A DNA stretch of 17,508 nucleotides, from contig DGHP01000017.1 of NCBI GenBank assembly GCA_002392705.1, positions 959-18,466 on the forward strand. Reading direction: 5' to 3'. The translations under genes and the position numbers were made by a program. Source of the stretch: Lachnospiraceae bacterium UBA3845 (GTDB lineage: Bacteria > Bacillota > Clostridia > Lachnospirales > Lachnospiraceae). The stretch's first letter is position 1. Each line of letters opens with the position of its first letter. The notes below the pieces were generated by a model. The model did no database searches, was not told where the DNA came from, and saw nothing but the letters and a program-made list of their open reading frames with translations. Shown here one piece after another: positions 7,655 through 15,727 of this stretch.

Positions 7655-8323
7655 TTGATTCTGAAACTGGATCATATCAATAAAGAGTATAATACCGGGA
7701 AGCTGATTGTGCCGGTTCTGCATGATGTCTCTCTTCATGTGGAAGAGGGGGAGTATGTGGCGATCATGGGACCATCCGGTTCCGGAAAGTCCACTCTGAT
7801 GAACATTATCGGCTGCCTTGACCGGCCGACCAGCGGGACCTATGAACTGAACGGAGAGAATGTCCTGAATAAGGATGACAGGGCCATGGCGGATGTGCGC
7901 CTGAATAATCTGGGTTTTGTTTTTCAGAATTTCCAGCTTCTGGCCAAACAGACCGCCCTGGATAATGTGGCGCTGCCCCTGGTCTACGCGGGTGTAAAGA
8001 AGCGTGAGAGGATCCGCCGCGCAAAGGAGGCGCTCGCCAGGGTGGGGCTGGCGGACAGAGTTCTTTTTACTCCCAGCCAGCTTTCCGGCGGACAGAAGCA
8101 GCGTGTTGCCATAGCGCGGGCGATGATCAACAATCCCCGTCTGCTGCTTGCGGATGAGCCGACCGGAGCCCTCGATTCACGGTCGAGCATCCAGCTGATG
8201 GAGCTGTTTCAGGAACTGAATGACAGCGGAGTCACAATCGTGATGATCACACACTCTCCGGAGATTGCTTCCTATGCGGGGCGGATCTGCGATATCTTTG
8301 ACGGAGTGATCTCGGAGCGCTGA
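7655..8323 (+). CDS. ABC transporter ATP-binding protein, MacB/LolD/YknY type
   Basis: This 222-residue ATPase energises the exporter. All motifs are present: Walker [10 protein letters not shown] (39-47), Q-loop Q91, signature LSGGQ (143-147), Walker B LLLADEP (163-169), D-loop GALD (171-174) and switch H200. The sequence around [14 protein letters not shown] is typical of the MacB/LolD/FtsE-like group that works with MacB-type permeases. It starts with TTG at 7655. This start is supported by GGAGGG (7639-7644) in the last codons of the upstream gene and by an N terminus of normal family length. It lies between the two adaptor genes; the matching permease is 2.5 kb downstream. Substrate unknown: peptides, antimicrobials or lipids are possible for this class. 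Confidence 0.95.
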   Translation: MILKLDHINKEYNTGKLIVPVLHDVSLHVEEGEYVAIMGPSGSGKSTLMNIIGCLDRPTSGTYELNGENVLNKDDRAMADVRLNNLGFVFQNFQLLAKQTALDNVALPLVYAGVKKRERIRRAKEALARVGLADRVLFTPSQLSGGQKQRVAIARAMINNPRLLLADEPTGALDSRSSIQLMELFQELNDSGVTIVMITHSPEIASYAGRICDIFDGVISER

Positions 8324-8341
8324 GATGGAGAGAATATTCCG

Positions 8342-8372
8342 GCCATGGCTGCGCCTTCCCCGCAGGCATGGC
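8342..8372 (+). other. Intercistronic stem-loop between ATPase and adaptor 2
   Basis: GCCATG (8342-8347) and CTGCG (8349-8353) pair with CGCAG (8361-8365) and CATGGC (8367-8372), with one G/G mismatch and the loop CCTTCCC. No T run follows, so it is not a normal terminator. It could mark RNA processing, stabilise part of the mRNA, or slow polymerase and set different amounts of the subunits. Confidence 0.65.
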
Positions 8373-8434
8373 TGCTGGACTGTCATCCGCGGTCATTTCG
8401 TCAAAGCACAAAGCCTTGTTCTGGAAGGAGAAGA

Positions 8435-10567
8435 ATGAAGATTAGAGGAATCATTCTGACTGCTGCCATCTGTATCGGATCTGTTGTGGGCATTTCCTAC
8501 GGTGTCAGCAGGGTCATGAGATCCAATGTGAAACCGGTTGAGGTAGTTGAAGTCGCTTCGGTCAACAGTGCCGGCTTCAGTTTTTTAAGCTCGGACACGA
8601 TCAGCGGCACTGTAGTCTCAAGAGACACGCAGTCGGTGGAACTGGATGACGAGCATAAGCTTGTCGCGGTGTATGTCTCGGCCGGCGATAATGTTAAAAA
8701 GGGCGATAAGCTGCTGGAATATGACATGACGGCAGATGAGCTGAAAGCGGAGAGCGCGGATCTGGACAGGCGCAGCCTTGAACTCAGCCTTAAGAATATG
8801 GAGAAGGATCTTGAAACGCTGAAAAGCGGGAAGATGCCGGGGGAAGATGAGATAGATGACTCTGATGATTCCGCGGATGCGGATGAGGAGGAAGTAGACC
8901 TTACAGGCAGCGATTTTGATCCGATCGCCGCCGCACATCAGGCGGAAGCGGAAGGGATGGGCATGAGCGTGGAGGACTATCTCCAGCTGCGTGACCAGGG
9001 AGGGGAGAATCCTGCTCCGGCCGGCGGAGAAGCTGCCCCATCGGAGGAAAAGAAAGAAAAGAAGAACCAGGAAGGAACTGCCGCGCAGGCTTCTTCCCCG
9101 GCTCAGGATATGGCGGACATGATCGATGATCAGAACAAGCAGATTGTGTCCATGGTCTCCGGCGGACATGGCATAGGCGGCGGATCGGGAAATGATGCGG
9201 ATTATTCCACTGTCCTTCAGGCGTCGAACATCTTCCTGTCGGCAGTCAAGAGTGCCATGGATACAGCCCAGTACAGTCCGGGGAATCTTTCTTCTGCGGC
9301 CGATACGGTAAATACCGGTATCCAGTCCTTCCGGAGCAATCTGTCCGTCCCCTCGGAAAGTTCCTATACGAACCTGCTTGGACAGACGGCGACCAGGCAT
9401 AGCTACAGGGTGAGCGACGCGGTGCGTTCCGCTTTGGGCGACAGTGTGGCGGATTCCATGCAGGAAGGCTATGACAGGCTCCTGGTCTATCAGTTCCTGA
9501 TCCTGCTGGAGGATCTGAATCCGGACGGCAAACCGTCTTCGAAATTCAGAAACCAGAAGATAAAAAAGATGTCTTCAAAGATCCAGGCGGCAGTGGACGC
9601 GATCGGGGAACTTCCTGAAAGCGTCTACGATCCGGGAACCGGTAAATTCAAGGGGGATTTCAGGGACCTGAATAAAGATGTATTCGGGGACGAGTCCTAT
9701 GCTGAGTTTATAAGCAATATGGCCGGCAGGCTTTCCGGCACGGTCAGCGATCCGAATGAGAACGGCGGAGGCGGAAGCGGCTTCGGCGGAGGCGGCTGGG
9801 CAGACGACTGGGGAGGCGGATATACGGCCGAGGAACTGGCGGAAGCCATCGCGAACCAGGAGAAGAGCATCAAGGAATGTAAACTACAGATCCGTGAGGC
9901 GGAGCTTGAAGTAAAGGAATATGAGAAGATTCTGGACGGCAGAATCGTCCTCGCCTCGATGGACGGCATCGTTACTTCCGCCGGCACGATGGAGGAAGAG
10001 CCGGATTCAGGACCCTTTATTCTCATCTCGGGGAAAGCAGGCCTCTATGTGAAGGGGACGATCAGCGAGATGGAGCTGGATACCCTGAAAGTCGGCGATA
10101 CGATTACCGGTATGTCCTACGACACAGGATCTGAGTTCATTGCCGAAATCACAGAGATTTCCCCGTATCCGTCCGATACCGATAACGTCTGGTATTACGG
10201 CATGGGTTCCGGGAATACGAATTCTTCCTATTATCCCTTCTATGCATTTATTGAAAATGCGGAGGGGATTGAAGTGGATTCCAGTGTGGATCTGACCCTT
10301 CCAGCGGCGGCGGAGTCAGCCAGCAGCATCTCCCTTGATTCCTATTATGTCCGAACGGACTCGAACGGGAAGAGTTACTGTTATGTCATGGGCGATGACG
10401 GACTACTGGAAAAACGCTATATTAAGACAGGATCGAATACCTACGGTACGATTGAGATCCGGTCCGGCCTGGAGGAAGATGACTATATTGCCTTCCCCTA
10501 CGGCGATCAGGTGAAGGAAGGGGCTGAGACTGTCATTGTGTCATCGCTCAGCGCCCTGGGCTGGTAA
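8435..10567 (+). CDS. HlyD-like membrane fusion (adaptor) protein 2 with a large insertion domain
   Basis: The ATG at 8435 has AAGGAG at 8425-8430, giving 710 residues. An in-frame start at 8345 would add 30 non-conserved residues and has no RBS. A signal-anchor helix lies at about 5-24. The first lipoyl half is at 66-97 (VSAGDNVKKGDKLLEYD), with a coiled-coil arm at about 100-130. An insertion of about 330 residues follows: an acidic linker (136-156), a Pro/Lys/Glu-rich linker (190-215), a helical segment (about 225-435) and a Gly-rich hinge (441-463). The return arm is 464-500, the second lipoyl half is LASMDGIVTSAGTM (506-519), then the beta-barrel (536-625) and a membrane-proximal domain (626-710). 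Its C-terminal third resembles adaptor 1 (PFYAFIENAEG and YAFYVELESSDG; LLEK; GLEEDDYI and GLNEDDFI), so the two are diverged paralogues. Confidence 0.85.
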   Translation: MKIRGIILTAAICIGSVVGISYGVSRVMRSNVKPVEVVEVASVNSAGFSFLSSDTISGTVVSRDTQSVELDDEHKLVAVYVSAGDNVKKGDKLLEYDMTADELKAESADLDRRSLELSLKNMEKDLETLKSGKMPGEDEIDDSDDSADADEEEVDLTGSDFDPIAAAHQAEAEGMGMSVEDYLQLRDQGGENPAPAGGEAAPSEEKKEKKNQEGTAAQASSPAQDMADMIDDQNKQIVSMVSGGHGIGGGSGNDADYSTVLQASNIFLSAVKSAMDTAQYSPGNLSSAADTVNTGIQSFRSNLSVPSESSYTNLLGQTATRHSYRVSDAVRSALGDSVADSMQEGYDRLLVYQFLILLEDLNPDGKPSSKFRNQKIKKMSSKIQAAVDAIGELPESVYDPGTGKFKGDFRDLNKDVFGDESYAEFISNMAGRLSGTVSDPNENGGGGSGFGGGGWADDWGGGYTAEELAEAIANQEKSIKECKLQIREAELEVKEYEKILDGRIVLASMDGIVTSAGTMEEEPDSGPFILISGKAGLYVKGTISEMELDTLKVGDTITGMSYDTGSEFIAEITEISPYPSDTDNVWYYGMGSGNTNSSYYPFYAFIENAEGIEVDSSVDLTLPAAAESASSISLDSYYVRTDSNGKSYCYVMGDDGLLEKRYIKTGSNTYGTIEIRSGLEEDDYIAFPYGDQVKEGAETVIVSSLSALGW

Positions 10568-10577
10568 TAAGTATTTG

Positions 10578-10706
10578 TTCACTGCCAATGTTATTTACTT
10601 AACAGCGGCAATGCATCGGCAGACACCACTAAGTGGTCCTTCGGGGGCGTCCGCACAGTGGTGTCTGTTGGTGTAGAAAGCTCAAGTCAATGACATTGGT
10701 TCACTG
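10578..10706. mobile_element. MITE-like element with inverted repeats and possible target-site duplication
   Basis: The ends are imperfect terminal inverted repeats: CCAATGTTATTTACTTAA (10585-10602) against the reverse complement of 10682-10699, CCAATGTCATTGACTTGA, 15 of 18 identical. TTCACTG flanks the 115-base core on both sides (10578-10584 and 10700-10706) as a direct repeat, like a 7-base target duplication. Inside is an 11-bp perfect stem, CAGACACCACT (10620-10630) / AGTGGTGTCTG (10657-10667), enclosing a C(TTCG)G tetraloop (10639-10644). No protein is encoded. It lies just after the TAATAA stop of adaptor 2. It could instead be a functional intercistronic RNA; the copy number elsewhere in the genome would decide. 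Confidence 0.55.
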
Positions 10707-10721
10707 CCAGACTGCAATCAG

Positions 10722-10789
10722 CCTGTTTTTTCAGATTTTCAGGAGCGTCAGCTCCTGACTTCAGACAGGGTCTGGGGAACAGAACCTGT
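10722..10789 (+). promoter_or_regulatory. Hairpin and alternative pairings ahead of the permease gene
   Basis: TCAGGAGC (10739-10746) / GCTCCTGA (10751-10758) is a perfect 8-bp stem with the loop GTCA. Around it, ACAGG (10765-10769) can pair with CCTGT at 10722-10726 or with CCTGT at 10785-10789, so two folds compete. The second ends shortly before the permease ribosome binding site AGGAG (10797-10801). A role in translation control is inference. Confidence 0.4.
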
Positions 10790-10809
10790 TATTCAGAGGA
10801 GACAGAAAT

Positions 10810-12066
10810 ATGCTTGAGAATGTTCGGCTTGCATTTCAGGGAATCTGGTCGCATAAGATGCGGTCCTTCCTGACCATGCTCGGTATTATTATCGGAATTG
10901 CAGCGATCATTTCCATCGTCTCGACAATTCAGGGGACCAATAATGCCCTGCGGGACCAGCTGGTTGGATCCGGCAATAATACGGTGAAGGTGAATCTGAG
11001 CTCCGGCGGATCAGACTATTCGATCTACGATGAGACTTCCATTCCCTACGGGATCCCAACGGTGAGCAATGCCACGGTGCGGAAGATCCTTGCGCTTGAC
11101 AATGTGGAGAATGTTACCTGCTACAACAGCCGTTTTGTGTCGGAAGGCGTATATTTCCAGAATCAGCCCCTTACGGAATTCTATATCTACGGAATTGACG
11201 ACCGGTATTTTGATACGGTCGGATATAAGCTCAAGAGCGGAAGAAATTTCCATAAGGAAGATTCCTCCGAATACCGGAAGGTTGTGATCCTGGACCAGAC
11301 CGCGGCCAATAATCTCTTCCAGGAAGAGAACCCGCTCGGACAGACGGTGGAGATCAACAGCCAGCCATTTACGGTCGTCGGTATTGTGTACAGTTCCGTC
11401 ACCGTGGATCCGGATATTCAGGATATCGAAGATTATTACACCTATGAGGACGGGTCCAACGGGCTCTTCTTCGTCCCGAAAGCTTCCTGGCCCATTATTT
11501 TTACCTATGATGAGCCGGAAAATGTGATTGTGAAGGCTACAAGTACAGAGGATATGACAAAAGCCGGACAGCGCACGGCGAATATCCTGAACGCGACGAT
11601 AACCGCGCAGAATCCGACTGTCACCTATGCGGCGCAGGACCTGCTCGGCATAGTGAAACAGCAGCAGGAGCTGGCGAGCGCTTCCAACATGCAGCTGATC
11701 TGGATCGCCGGAATCTCCCTTCTGGTCGGCGGCATCGGCGTCATGAATATCATGCTGGTGTCCGTGACAGAGCGAACCAGCGAGATCGGCCTGAAGAAGG
11801 CCATCGGCGCCAGAAAAGGCGTGATACTCGCCCAGTTCCTGACGGAGGCGGCTGTTCTGACAAGCCTGGGCGGCATGCTGGGCGTGGGAGCGGGCATCGC
11901 CATGAGCCAGCTGATCCACCGCTTTTCAGGGATCCCCGTCGCCATCAATGTGCCGGCTGCGGTCATCGCGGTTCTGTTCTCGATGGTGATCGGAATCGTC
12001 TTCGGGCTGCTGCCGAGCGTACAGGCGTCCAACCTGGACCCGATCGAAGCCCTGAGAAGAGAGTGA
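10810..12066 (+). CDS. MacB/FtsX-type ABC transporter permease
   Basis: This 418-residue permease has the MacB layout: TM1 at about 19-40 (SFLTMLGIIIGIAAIISIVS), an extracytoplasmic core domain of about 240 residues (MacB_PCD type), then the FtsX domain with TM2 (296-318), TM3 (347-369) and TM4 (380-402). The coupling segment SEIGLKKAIGARKG (324-337) would contact the ATPase encoded at 7655-8323. The C terminus SNLDPIEALRRE is typical of the family. There is no fused ATPase, as in Gram-positive YknZ-like systems. Start: ATG with AGGAG at 10797-10801. It sits 242 bases downstream of adaptor 2, a large gap for an operon, filled by the MITE-like element and hairpins. The transported substrate is unknown. 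Confidence 0.93.
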   Translation: MLENVRLAFQGIWSHKMRSFLTMLGIIIGIAAIISIVSTIQGTNNALRDQLVGSGNNTVKVNLSSGGSDYSIYDETSIPYGIPTVSNATVRKILALDNVENVTCYNSRFVSEGVYFQNQPLTEFYIYGIDDRYFDTVGYKLKSGRNFHKEDSSEYRKVVILDQTAANNLFQEENPLGQTVEINSQPFTVVGIVYSSVTVDPDIQDIEDYYTYEDGSNGLFFVPKASWPIIFTYDEPENVIVKATSTEDMTKAGQRTANILNATITAQNPTVTYAAQDLLGIVKQQQELASASNMQLIWIAGISLLVGGIGVMNIMLVSVTERTSEIGLKKAIGARKGVILAQFLTEAAVLTSLGGMLGVGAGIAMSQLIHRFSGIPVAINVPAAVIAVLFSMVIGIVFGLLPSVQASNLDPIEALRRE

Positions 12067-12144
12067 TGCTTTTCTGTCCTGGGAAGAGAGTAAAAACAGC
12101 CCAGGGAAGAAAGCAAAAACCGTCCTGGGAAGGGAATAAAAATT
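12051..12144 (+). repeat. Three 23-bp tandem repeats next to the permease 3' end
   Basis: Units begin at 12076, 12099 and 12122, with consensus GYCCWGGGAAGRRARYAAAA plus three bases. The last codons of the permease (12051-12064, CCTGAGAAGAGAGT) match the start of unit 1 (12078-12091) at 13 of 14 positions, so the array may have been seeded from the gene end. CCCAGG in unit 2 is complementary to CCTGGG in units 1 and 3, so either pair can form a 6-bp stem. It ends just before the rpsB promoter. Confidence 0.8.
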
Positions 12145-12147
12145 TTC

Positions 12148-12176
12148 TTGCGAAGATAACTGCCGCATGTTATACT
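12148..12176 (+). promoter_or_regulatory. Promoter of rpsB-tsf
   Basis: -35 TTGCGA (12148-12153) and -10 TATACT (12171-12176) have a 17-base spacer. A TG at 12168-12169 makes an extended -10. Transcription would start near 12183, giving a leader of about 97 bases. Confidence 0.75.
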
Positions 12177-12194
12177 TGCAGAGTTGCGAATCAA

Positions 12195-12251
12195 GCACGC
12201 ATGTGGATTCTGCGGCCGGTGCCGGAAGGCTGCCGCAGACAGGAAGCGTGC
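12195..12251 (+). ncRNA. Structured leader of rpsB, possible S2 autoregulatory element
   Basis: The outer stem GCACGC (12195-12200) / GCGTGC (12246-12251) encloses a perfect inner stem CTGCGGC (12210-12216) / GCCGCAG (12232-12238). It lies in the rpsB leader, 15 bases before the Shine-Dalgarno. Ribosomal protein leaders commonly fold to bind their own product, and S2 leaders are known in bacteria; that this one binds S2 is inference. Confidence 0.5.
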
Positions 12252-12279
12252 GGAAGTACAAAACCAAAGGAGAACGAAG

Positions 12280-13032
12280 ATGAGTGTACTTTCTATGAAA
12301 CAGCTGTTGGAAGCAGGCGTCCATTTCGGACATCAGACCAGAAGATGGAACCCCAAGATGGCTCCGTATATCTATACCGAGCGCAACGGCATCTATATCA
12401 TTGACCTTCAGAAGACGGTCGGCATGATCGACGATGCTTACAATGCAGTCGGCGATATCGCAGCCAATGGCGGAACGATTCTGTTTGTCGGCACCAAGAA
12501 GCAGGCGCAGGACTCCATCCGCATGGAAGCTGAGAGATGCGGTATGTATTATGTCAATGAGAGATGGCTTGGCGGCATGCTGACCAACTTCAAGACGATC
12601 CAGAGCCGTATCAAACGTATGAAGGACATCAAGAAGATGCAGGAAGACGGCACATTTGACGTGCTGCCGAAGAAGGAAGTCATCGGCCTGCAGAAGGAAC
12701 TTGAGAAGCTGGAGAAGAACCTCAGCGGTATCGAAGAGATGAAGAAGCTCCCGGATGCGATTTTTGTTGTCGACCTGAAGAAGGAGCGCATCTGCGTGCA
12801 GGAAGCTCATGCGCTGGGCATCCCGCTGATCGGAATTGCCGATACCAACTGCGATCCGGAAGACCTTGACTATGTGATTCCGGGCAATGACGACGCGATC
12901 CGTGCAGTCAAGCTGATCGTTTCCAAGATGGCAGACGCTGTCATCGAGGCAAGACAGGGCGCCGAGCAGGCTGTCAGCGAGGCAGATTTTGCTGCAGAGG
13001 AAGAACCGGTTGAGGCAGTTTCAGCTGAATAA
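12280..13032 (+). CDS. rpsB: 30S ribosomal protein S2
   Basis: S2 is an essential small-subunit protein. The 250 residues begin [27 protein letters not shown], the [10 protein letters not shown] region and [20 protein letters not shown] are typical of S2. The ATG at 12280 has AAGGAG at 12267-12272. An in-frame ATG at 12184 would add 32 Arg/Cys-rich residues foreign to S2 and lies within the structured leader, so I reject it. The C-terminal tail is acidic ([17 protein letters not shown]). tsf follows 96 bases later in the classic rpsB-tsf pair. Confidence 0.98.
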   Translation: MSVLSMKQLLEAGVHFGHQTRRWNPKMAPYIYTERNGIYIIDLQKTVGMIDDAYNAVGDIAANGGTILFVGTKKQAQDSIRMEAERCGMYYVNERWLGGMLTNFKTIQSRIKRMKDIKKMQEDGTFDVLPKKEVIGLQKELEKLEKNLSGIEEMKKLPDAIFVVDLKKERICVQEAHALGIPLIGIADTNCDPEDLDYVIPGNDDAIRAVKLIVSKMADAVIEARQGAEQAVSEADFAAEEEPVEAVSAE

Positions 13033-13128
13033 TGGACTGTCTGCTGCATATCGCGTGAAAGATATCAGATAAAAGAGTTTCGTTCACGAGTATAGAAGAA
13101 TCCGCTTACAGGATGGAGGAGAATTAGA

Positions 13129-14067
13129 ATGGCTATCACAGCAGCAATGGTAAAAGAGCTCAGAGAAGCGACCGGGGCCGGCATGATGGATTGCAAGAAG
13201 GCTCTGACCGCAACAGAAGGCGATAAGGAAAAGGCAGTTGAGTGGCTCAGAGAAAAAGGGCTTGCCACCGCGCAGAAGAAAGCCGGCCGTATCGCTGCGG
13301 AAGGTATCTCCATGGCACTGGTTTCCGAGGACGGAAAGAAGGCAGTCGCCGTCGAGGTGAACTCCGAGACAGACTTTGTCGCCAAGAATGAGAAGTTCCA
13401 GGCCTATGTAAAGCAGGTTGCAGAGCAGGCTCTGGATACCACAGCTGCCGATATCGATGCATTCCTTGCTGAGAAGAGCATTTTCGATGCAGAGAAGACG
13501 GTTGCAGACATGAATTCCGCACAGATCGCGGTGATCGGCGAGAACCTGAAGATCCGCCGTTTCCAGCAGATGAAGGAAGAGAACGGATTTATCTGCGCAT
13601 ACACCCATATGGGCGGAAAGATCGTCACCCTTGTTGACGTTGTCACAGATGTGATCAATGACGAAGTGAAAGAGATGGCAAAGAACATCGCCATGCAGGT
13701 TGCCGCTCTGAAGCCGCTGTATACCACCGACGCGGAAGTTCCGCAGGATTACAAGGATCATGAGCTTGAGATTCTCAAGCAGCAGATCATGAACGATCCG
13801 AAGATGGCCGGAAAGCCGGAGAAGGTTATCGCCGGCGCAGTTCAGGGCCGTCTGAACAAGGAACTCAAAGAGATCTGCCTGCTTGACCAGATCTATGTCA
13901 AGGCTGAGGACGGCAAGCAGAGCGTTGACGCGTATGTAAAGCAGGCTTCCAAGGCTGCCGGCGCAAACGCGCATATCAAGACCTTCATCCGTTTCGAGAC
14001 CGGCGAAGGACTTGAGAAGAAGAACGAAGACTTCGCAGCTGAAGTTGCGGCTCAGATCAAGGGCTGA
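13129..14067 (+). CDS. tsf: Translation elongation factor Ts
   Basis: EF-Ts recycles EF-Tu by nucleotide exchange in the cytoplasm. The 312-residue length is normal. The N-terminal UBA-like domain has LREATGAGMMDCKKAL (11-26), and the EF-Tu contact motif TDFVAKNEKF is at 81-90. Start: ATG with GGAGGAG at 13115-13121. It is co-transcribed with rpsB. The next gene is glgA, not pyrH as in many genomes, and a strong terminator separates them. Confidence 0.98.
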   Translation: MAITAAMVKELREATGAGMMDCKKALTATEGDKEKAVEWLREKGLATAQKKAGRIAAEGISMALVSEDGKKAVAVEVNSETDFVAKNEKFQAYVKQVAEQALDTTAADIDAFLAEKSIFDAEKTVADMNSAQIAVIGENLKIRRFQQMKEENGFICAYTHMGGKIVTLVDVVTDVINDEVKEMAKNIAMQVAALKPLYTTDAEVPQDYKDHELEILKQQIMNDPKMAGKPEKVIAGAVQGRLNKELKEICLLDQIYVKAEDGKQSVDAYVKQASKAAGANAHIKTFIRFETGEGLEKKNEDFAAEVAAQIKG

Positions 14068-14121
14068 TCCTTCACTGCCGGGAAGCAGTTCTCCTGTTTT
14101 CTGAATTAACATGAAGAGGCG

Positions 14122-14158
14122 AAGTGCCGTGCTGCCGATAAGGCTGCACGGCACTTTT
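14122..14158 (+). terminator. Intrinsic terminator after tsf
   Basis: AAGTGCCGTGC (14122-14132) and GCACGGCACTT (14146-14156) form an 11-bp perfect stem, extended inside by GCC/GGC after a T/T mismatch. The run TTTT (14155-14158) follows. It ends the rpsB-tsf transcript. Confidence 0.88.
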
Positions 14159-14180
14159 GCACCCATGATGGCTTTTGCTC

Positions 14181-14209
14181 TTTGCAGACTTGATTAAATG
14201 AGTTATAAT
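14181..14209 (+). promoter_or_regulatory. Promoter of glgA
   Basis: A perfect -10 TATAAT (14204-14209) has TTTGCA (14181-14186, 4 of 6) 17 bases upstream. Transcription would start near 14216, about 60 bases before the glgA start codon. Confidence 0.7.
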
Positions 14210-14276
14210 GACATGGAATATGCACGGAATTGTACAGAACAGATGCTTTTTGCTGGTCTGGATTGGAGGATATTTC

Positions 14277-15722
14277 ATGAAAAAAGTTTTGTATGTAGCG
14301 TCAGAGGGCGTACCCTTTATCAAAACCGGAGGTCTTGCTGACGTTGTGGGCTCGCTGCCGAAGTGCTTCGATAAGGAGAGATATGATGTCCGCGTCATTC
14401 TTCCCAAGTATATGTGCATGCGGCAGGAGTGGAAGGATAAGATGAATTATCTGACCCACTTCTATATGGATCTTTCCTGGAGAAGCCAGTATGTGGGCAT
14501 CCTTGAGATGAAGTATGAGGGGGTTCAGTTCTATTTTATTGACAATGAATATTATTTCTCCGGACCCAAGCCCTATGGGAATATCTATCAGGACGTCGAG
14601 AAGTTTGCCTTTTTCTCAAAGGCGGCGCTCAGCGCTCTTCCCGTGATCGGCTTTCAGCCGGACATCGTTCACTGCCATGACTGGCAGACAGGGCTGATTC
14701 CGGTCTATCTGAAGGACAAATTCCATGACGGTGAATTCTTCCGCGATATGAAGTCCGTCATAACCATCCATAATCTGAAGTTCCAGGGCGTGTGGGATGT
14801 GAAGACGATCCAGGATATCACGGGACTGGACAAGTCCTATTTTGCGCCGGATAAGCTGGAAGCCTATGGGGATGCCAACTACCTGAAGGGCGGAATCGTC
14901 TACGCGGACTGGATCACGACGGTTTCCGGCACCTATGCCCAGGAGATCCAGACGCCCTTCTACGGTGAACGCCTGGACGGCCTGATGCGGGCCAGGAACA
15001 ACTGCCTGAGCGGCATCGTCAACGGTATCGATTATCAGGAATATGATCCGGATACGGATCCATTCCTTGAGAAGAACTATAATATCGAAAGCTTCCGCCG
15101 GGAAAAGGTCAAAAACAAGAGAGCTCTCCAGAAGGAACTGGGGCTGGAGCAGGATGAGCGAAGATTCATGATCGGAATCGTGTCCAGACTGACGGACCAG
15201 AAGGGCTTTGATCTGATCGCGTATATGATGGATGAGCTGTGCCAACTGGACATCCAGCTTGTTGTCCTGGGAACGGGCGAGGAGCGCTACGAGAATATGT
15301 TCCGGCATTTTGCCTGGAAATATCAGGGGAAGGTTTCGGCCAACATCTATTATTCGGAGGCCATGAGCCATAAGATCTACGGTTCCTGCGACGCCTTCCT
15401 GATGCCGTCCCTGTTTGAGCCCTGCGGTTTGAGCCAGCTGATGAGCCTCCGCTACGGGACGGTTCCGATCGTCCGTGAAACCGGCGGCCTGAAGGATACG
15501 GTGCAGCCGTACAATGAGTATGATTCATCGGGAACCGGTTTCTCATTCGCGAACTACAACGCGCATGAGATGCTCTATACGATCAAATATGCCATGGACG
15601 TCTTCTACAACCATAAGCGGGAGTGGAACAAACTGATCAGCCGCGGGATGTCGGCGGATTTCTCCTGGCATACCTCAGCTGAAAAGTATGAGGCGCTGTA
15701 TGACAGCCTCCTGAAAGAATAA
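14277..15722 (+). CDS. glgA: Glycogen synthase, GT5 family
   Basis: GlgA transfers glucose from ADP-glucose to the growing alpha-1,4-glucan chain in the cytoplasm. The ADP-glucose-binding KTGGLADVVGSLP motif is at 16-28. HCHDWQTGLIPVYLK and TIHNLKFQG are typical of GT5, and the C-terminal EPCGLSQLMSLRYGTVPIV from E381 contains the nucleotide-sugar site. The 481-residue length from ATG 14277 is normal. GGAGGA (14265-14270) supports this start over an in-frame ATG at 14208, which would overlap the -10 box. It is monocistronic, with its own promoter and downstream hairpin. No other glycogen genes are in view. Confidence 0.97.
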   Translation: MKKVLYVASEGVPFIKTGGLADVVGSLPKCFDKERYDVRVILPKYMCMRQEWKDKMNYLTHFYMDLSWRSQYVGILEMKYEGVQFYFIDNEYYFSGPKPYGNIYQDVEKFAFFSKAALSALPVIGFQPDIVHCHDWQTGLIPVYLKDKFHDGEFFRDMKSVITIHNLKFQGVWDVKTIQDITGLDKSYFAPDKLEAYGDANYLKGGIVYADWITTVSGTYAQEIQTPFYGERLDGLMRARNNCLSGIVNGIDYQEYDPDTDPFLEKNYNIESFRREKVKNKRALQKELGLEQDERRFMIGIVSRLTDQKGFDLIAYMMDELCQLDIQLVVLGTGEERYENMFRHFAWKYQGKVSANIYYSEAMSHKIYGSCDAFLMPSLFEPCGLSQLMSLRYGTVPIVRETGGLKDTVQPYNEYDSSGTGFSFANYNAHEMLYTIKYAMDVFYNHKREWNKLISRGMSADFSWHTSAEKYEALYDSLLKE

Positions 15723-15727
15723 TAGTT

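Noticed and set aside
8345..8434. Upstream in-frame ATG extending adaptor 2 by 30 residues
   Set aside because: There is no ribosome binding site, the added residues do not resemble a signal sequence, and the codons overlap a strong hairpin. ATG 8435 has AAGGAG at proper spacing.
12184..12279. Upstream in-frame ATG extending rpsB by 32 residues
   Set aside because: The extension is Cys/Arg-rich and foreign to S2, overlaps the likely transcription start and leader stems, and the normal S2 start at 12280 has a good Shine-Dalgarno.
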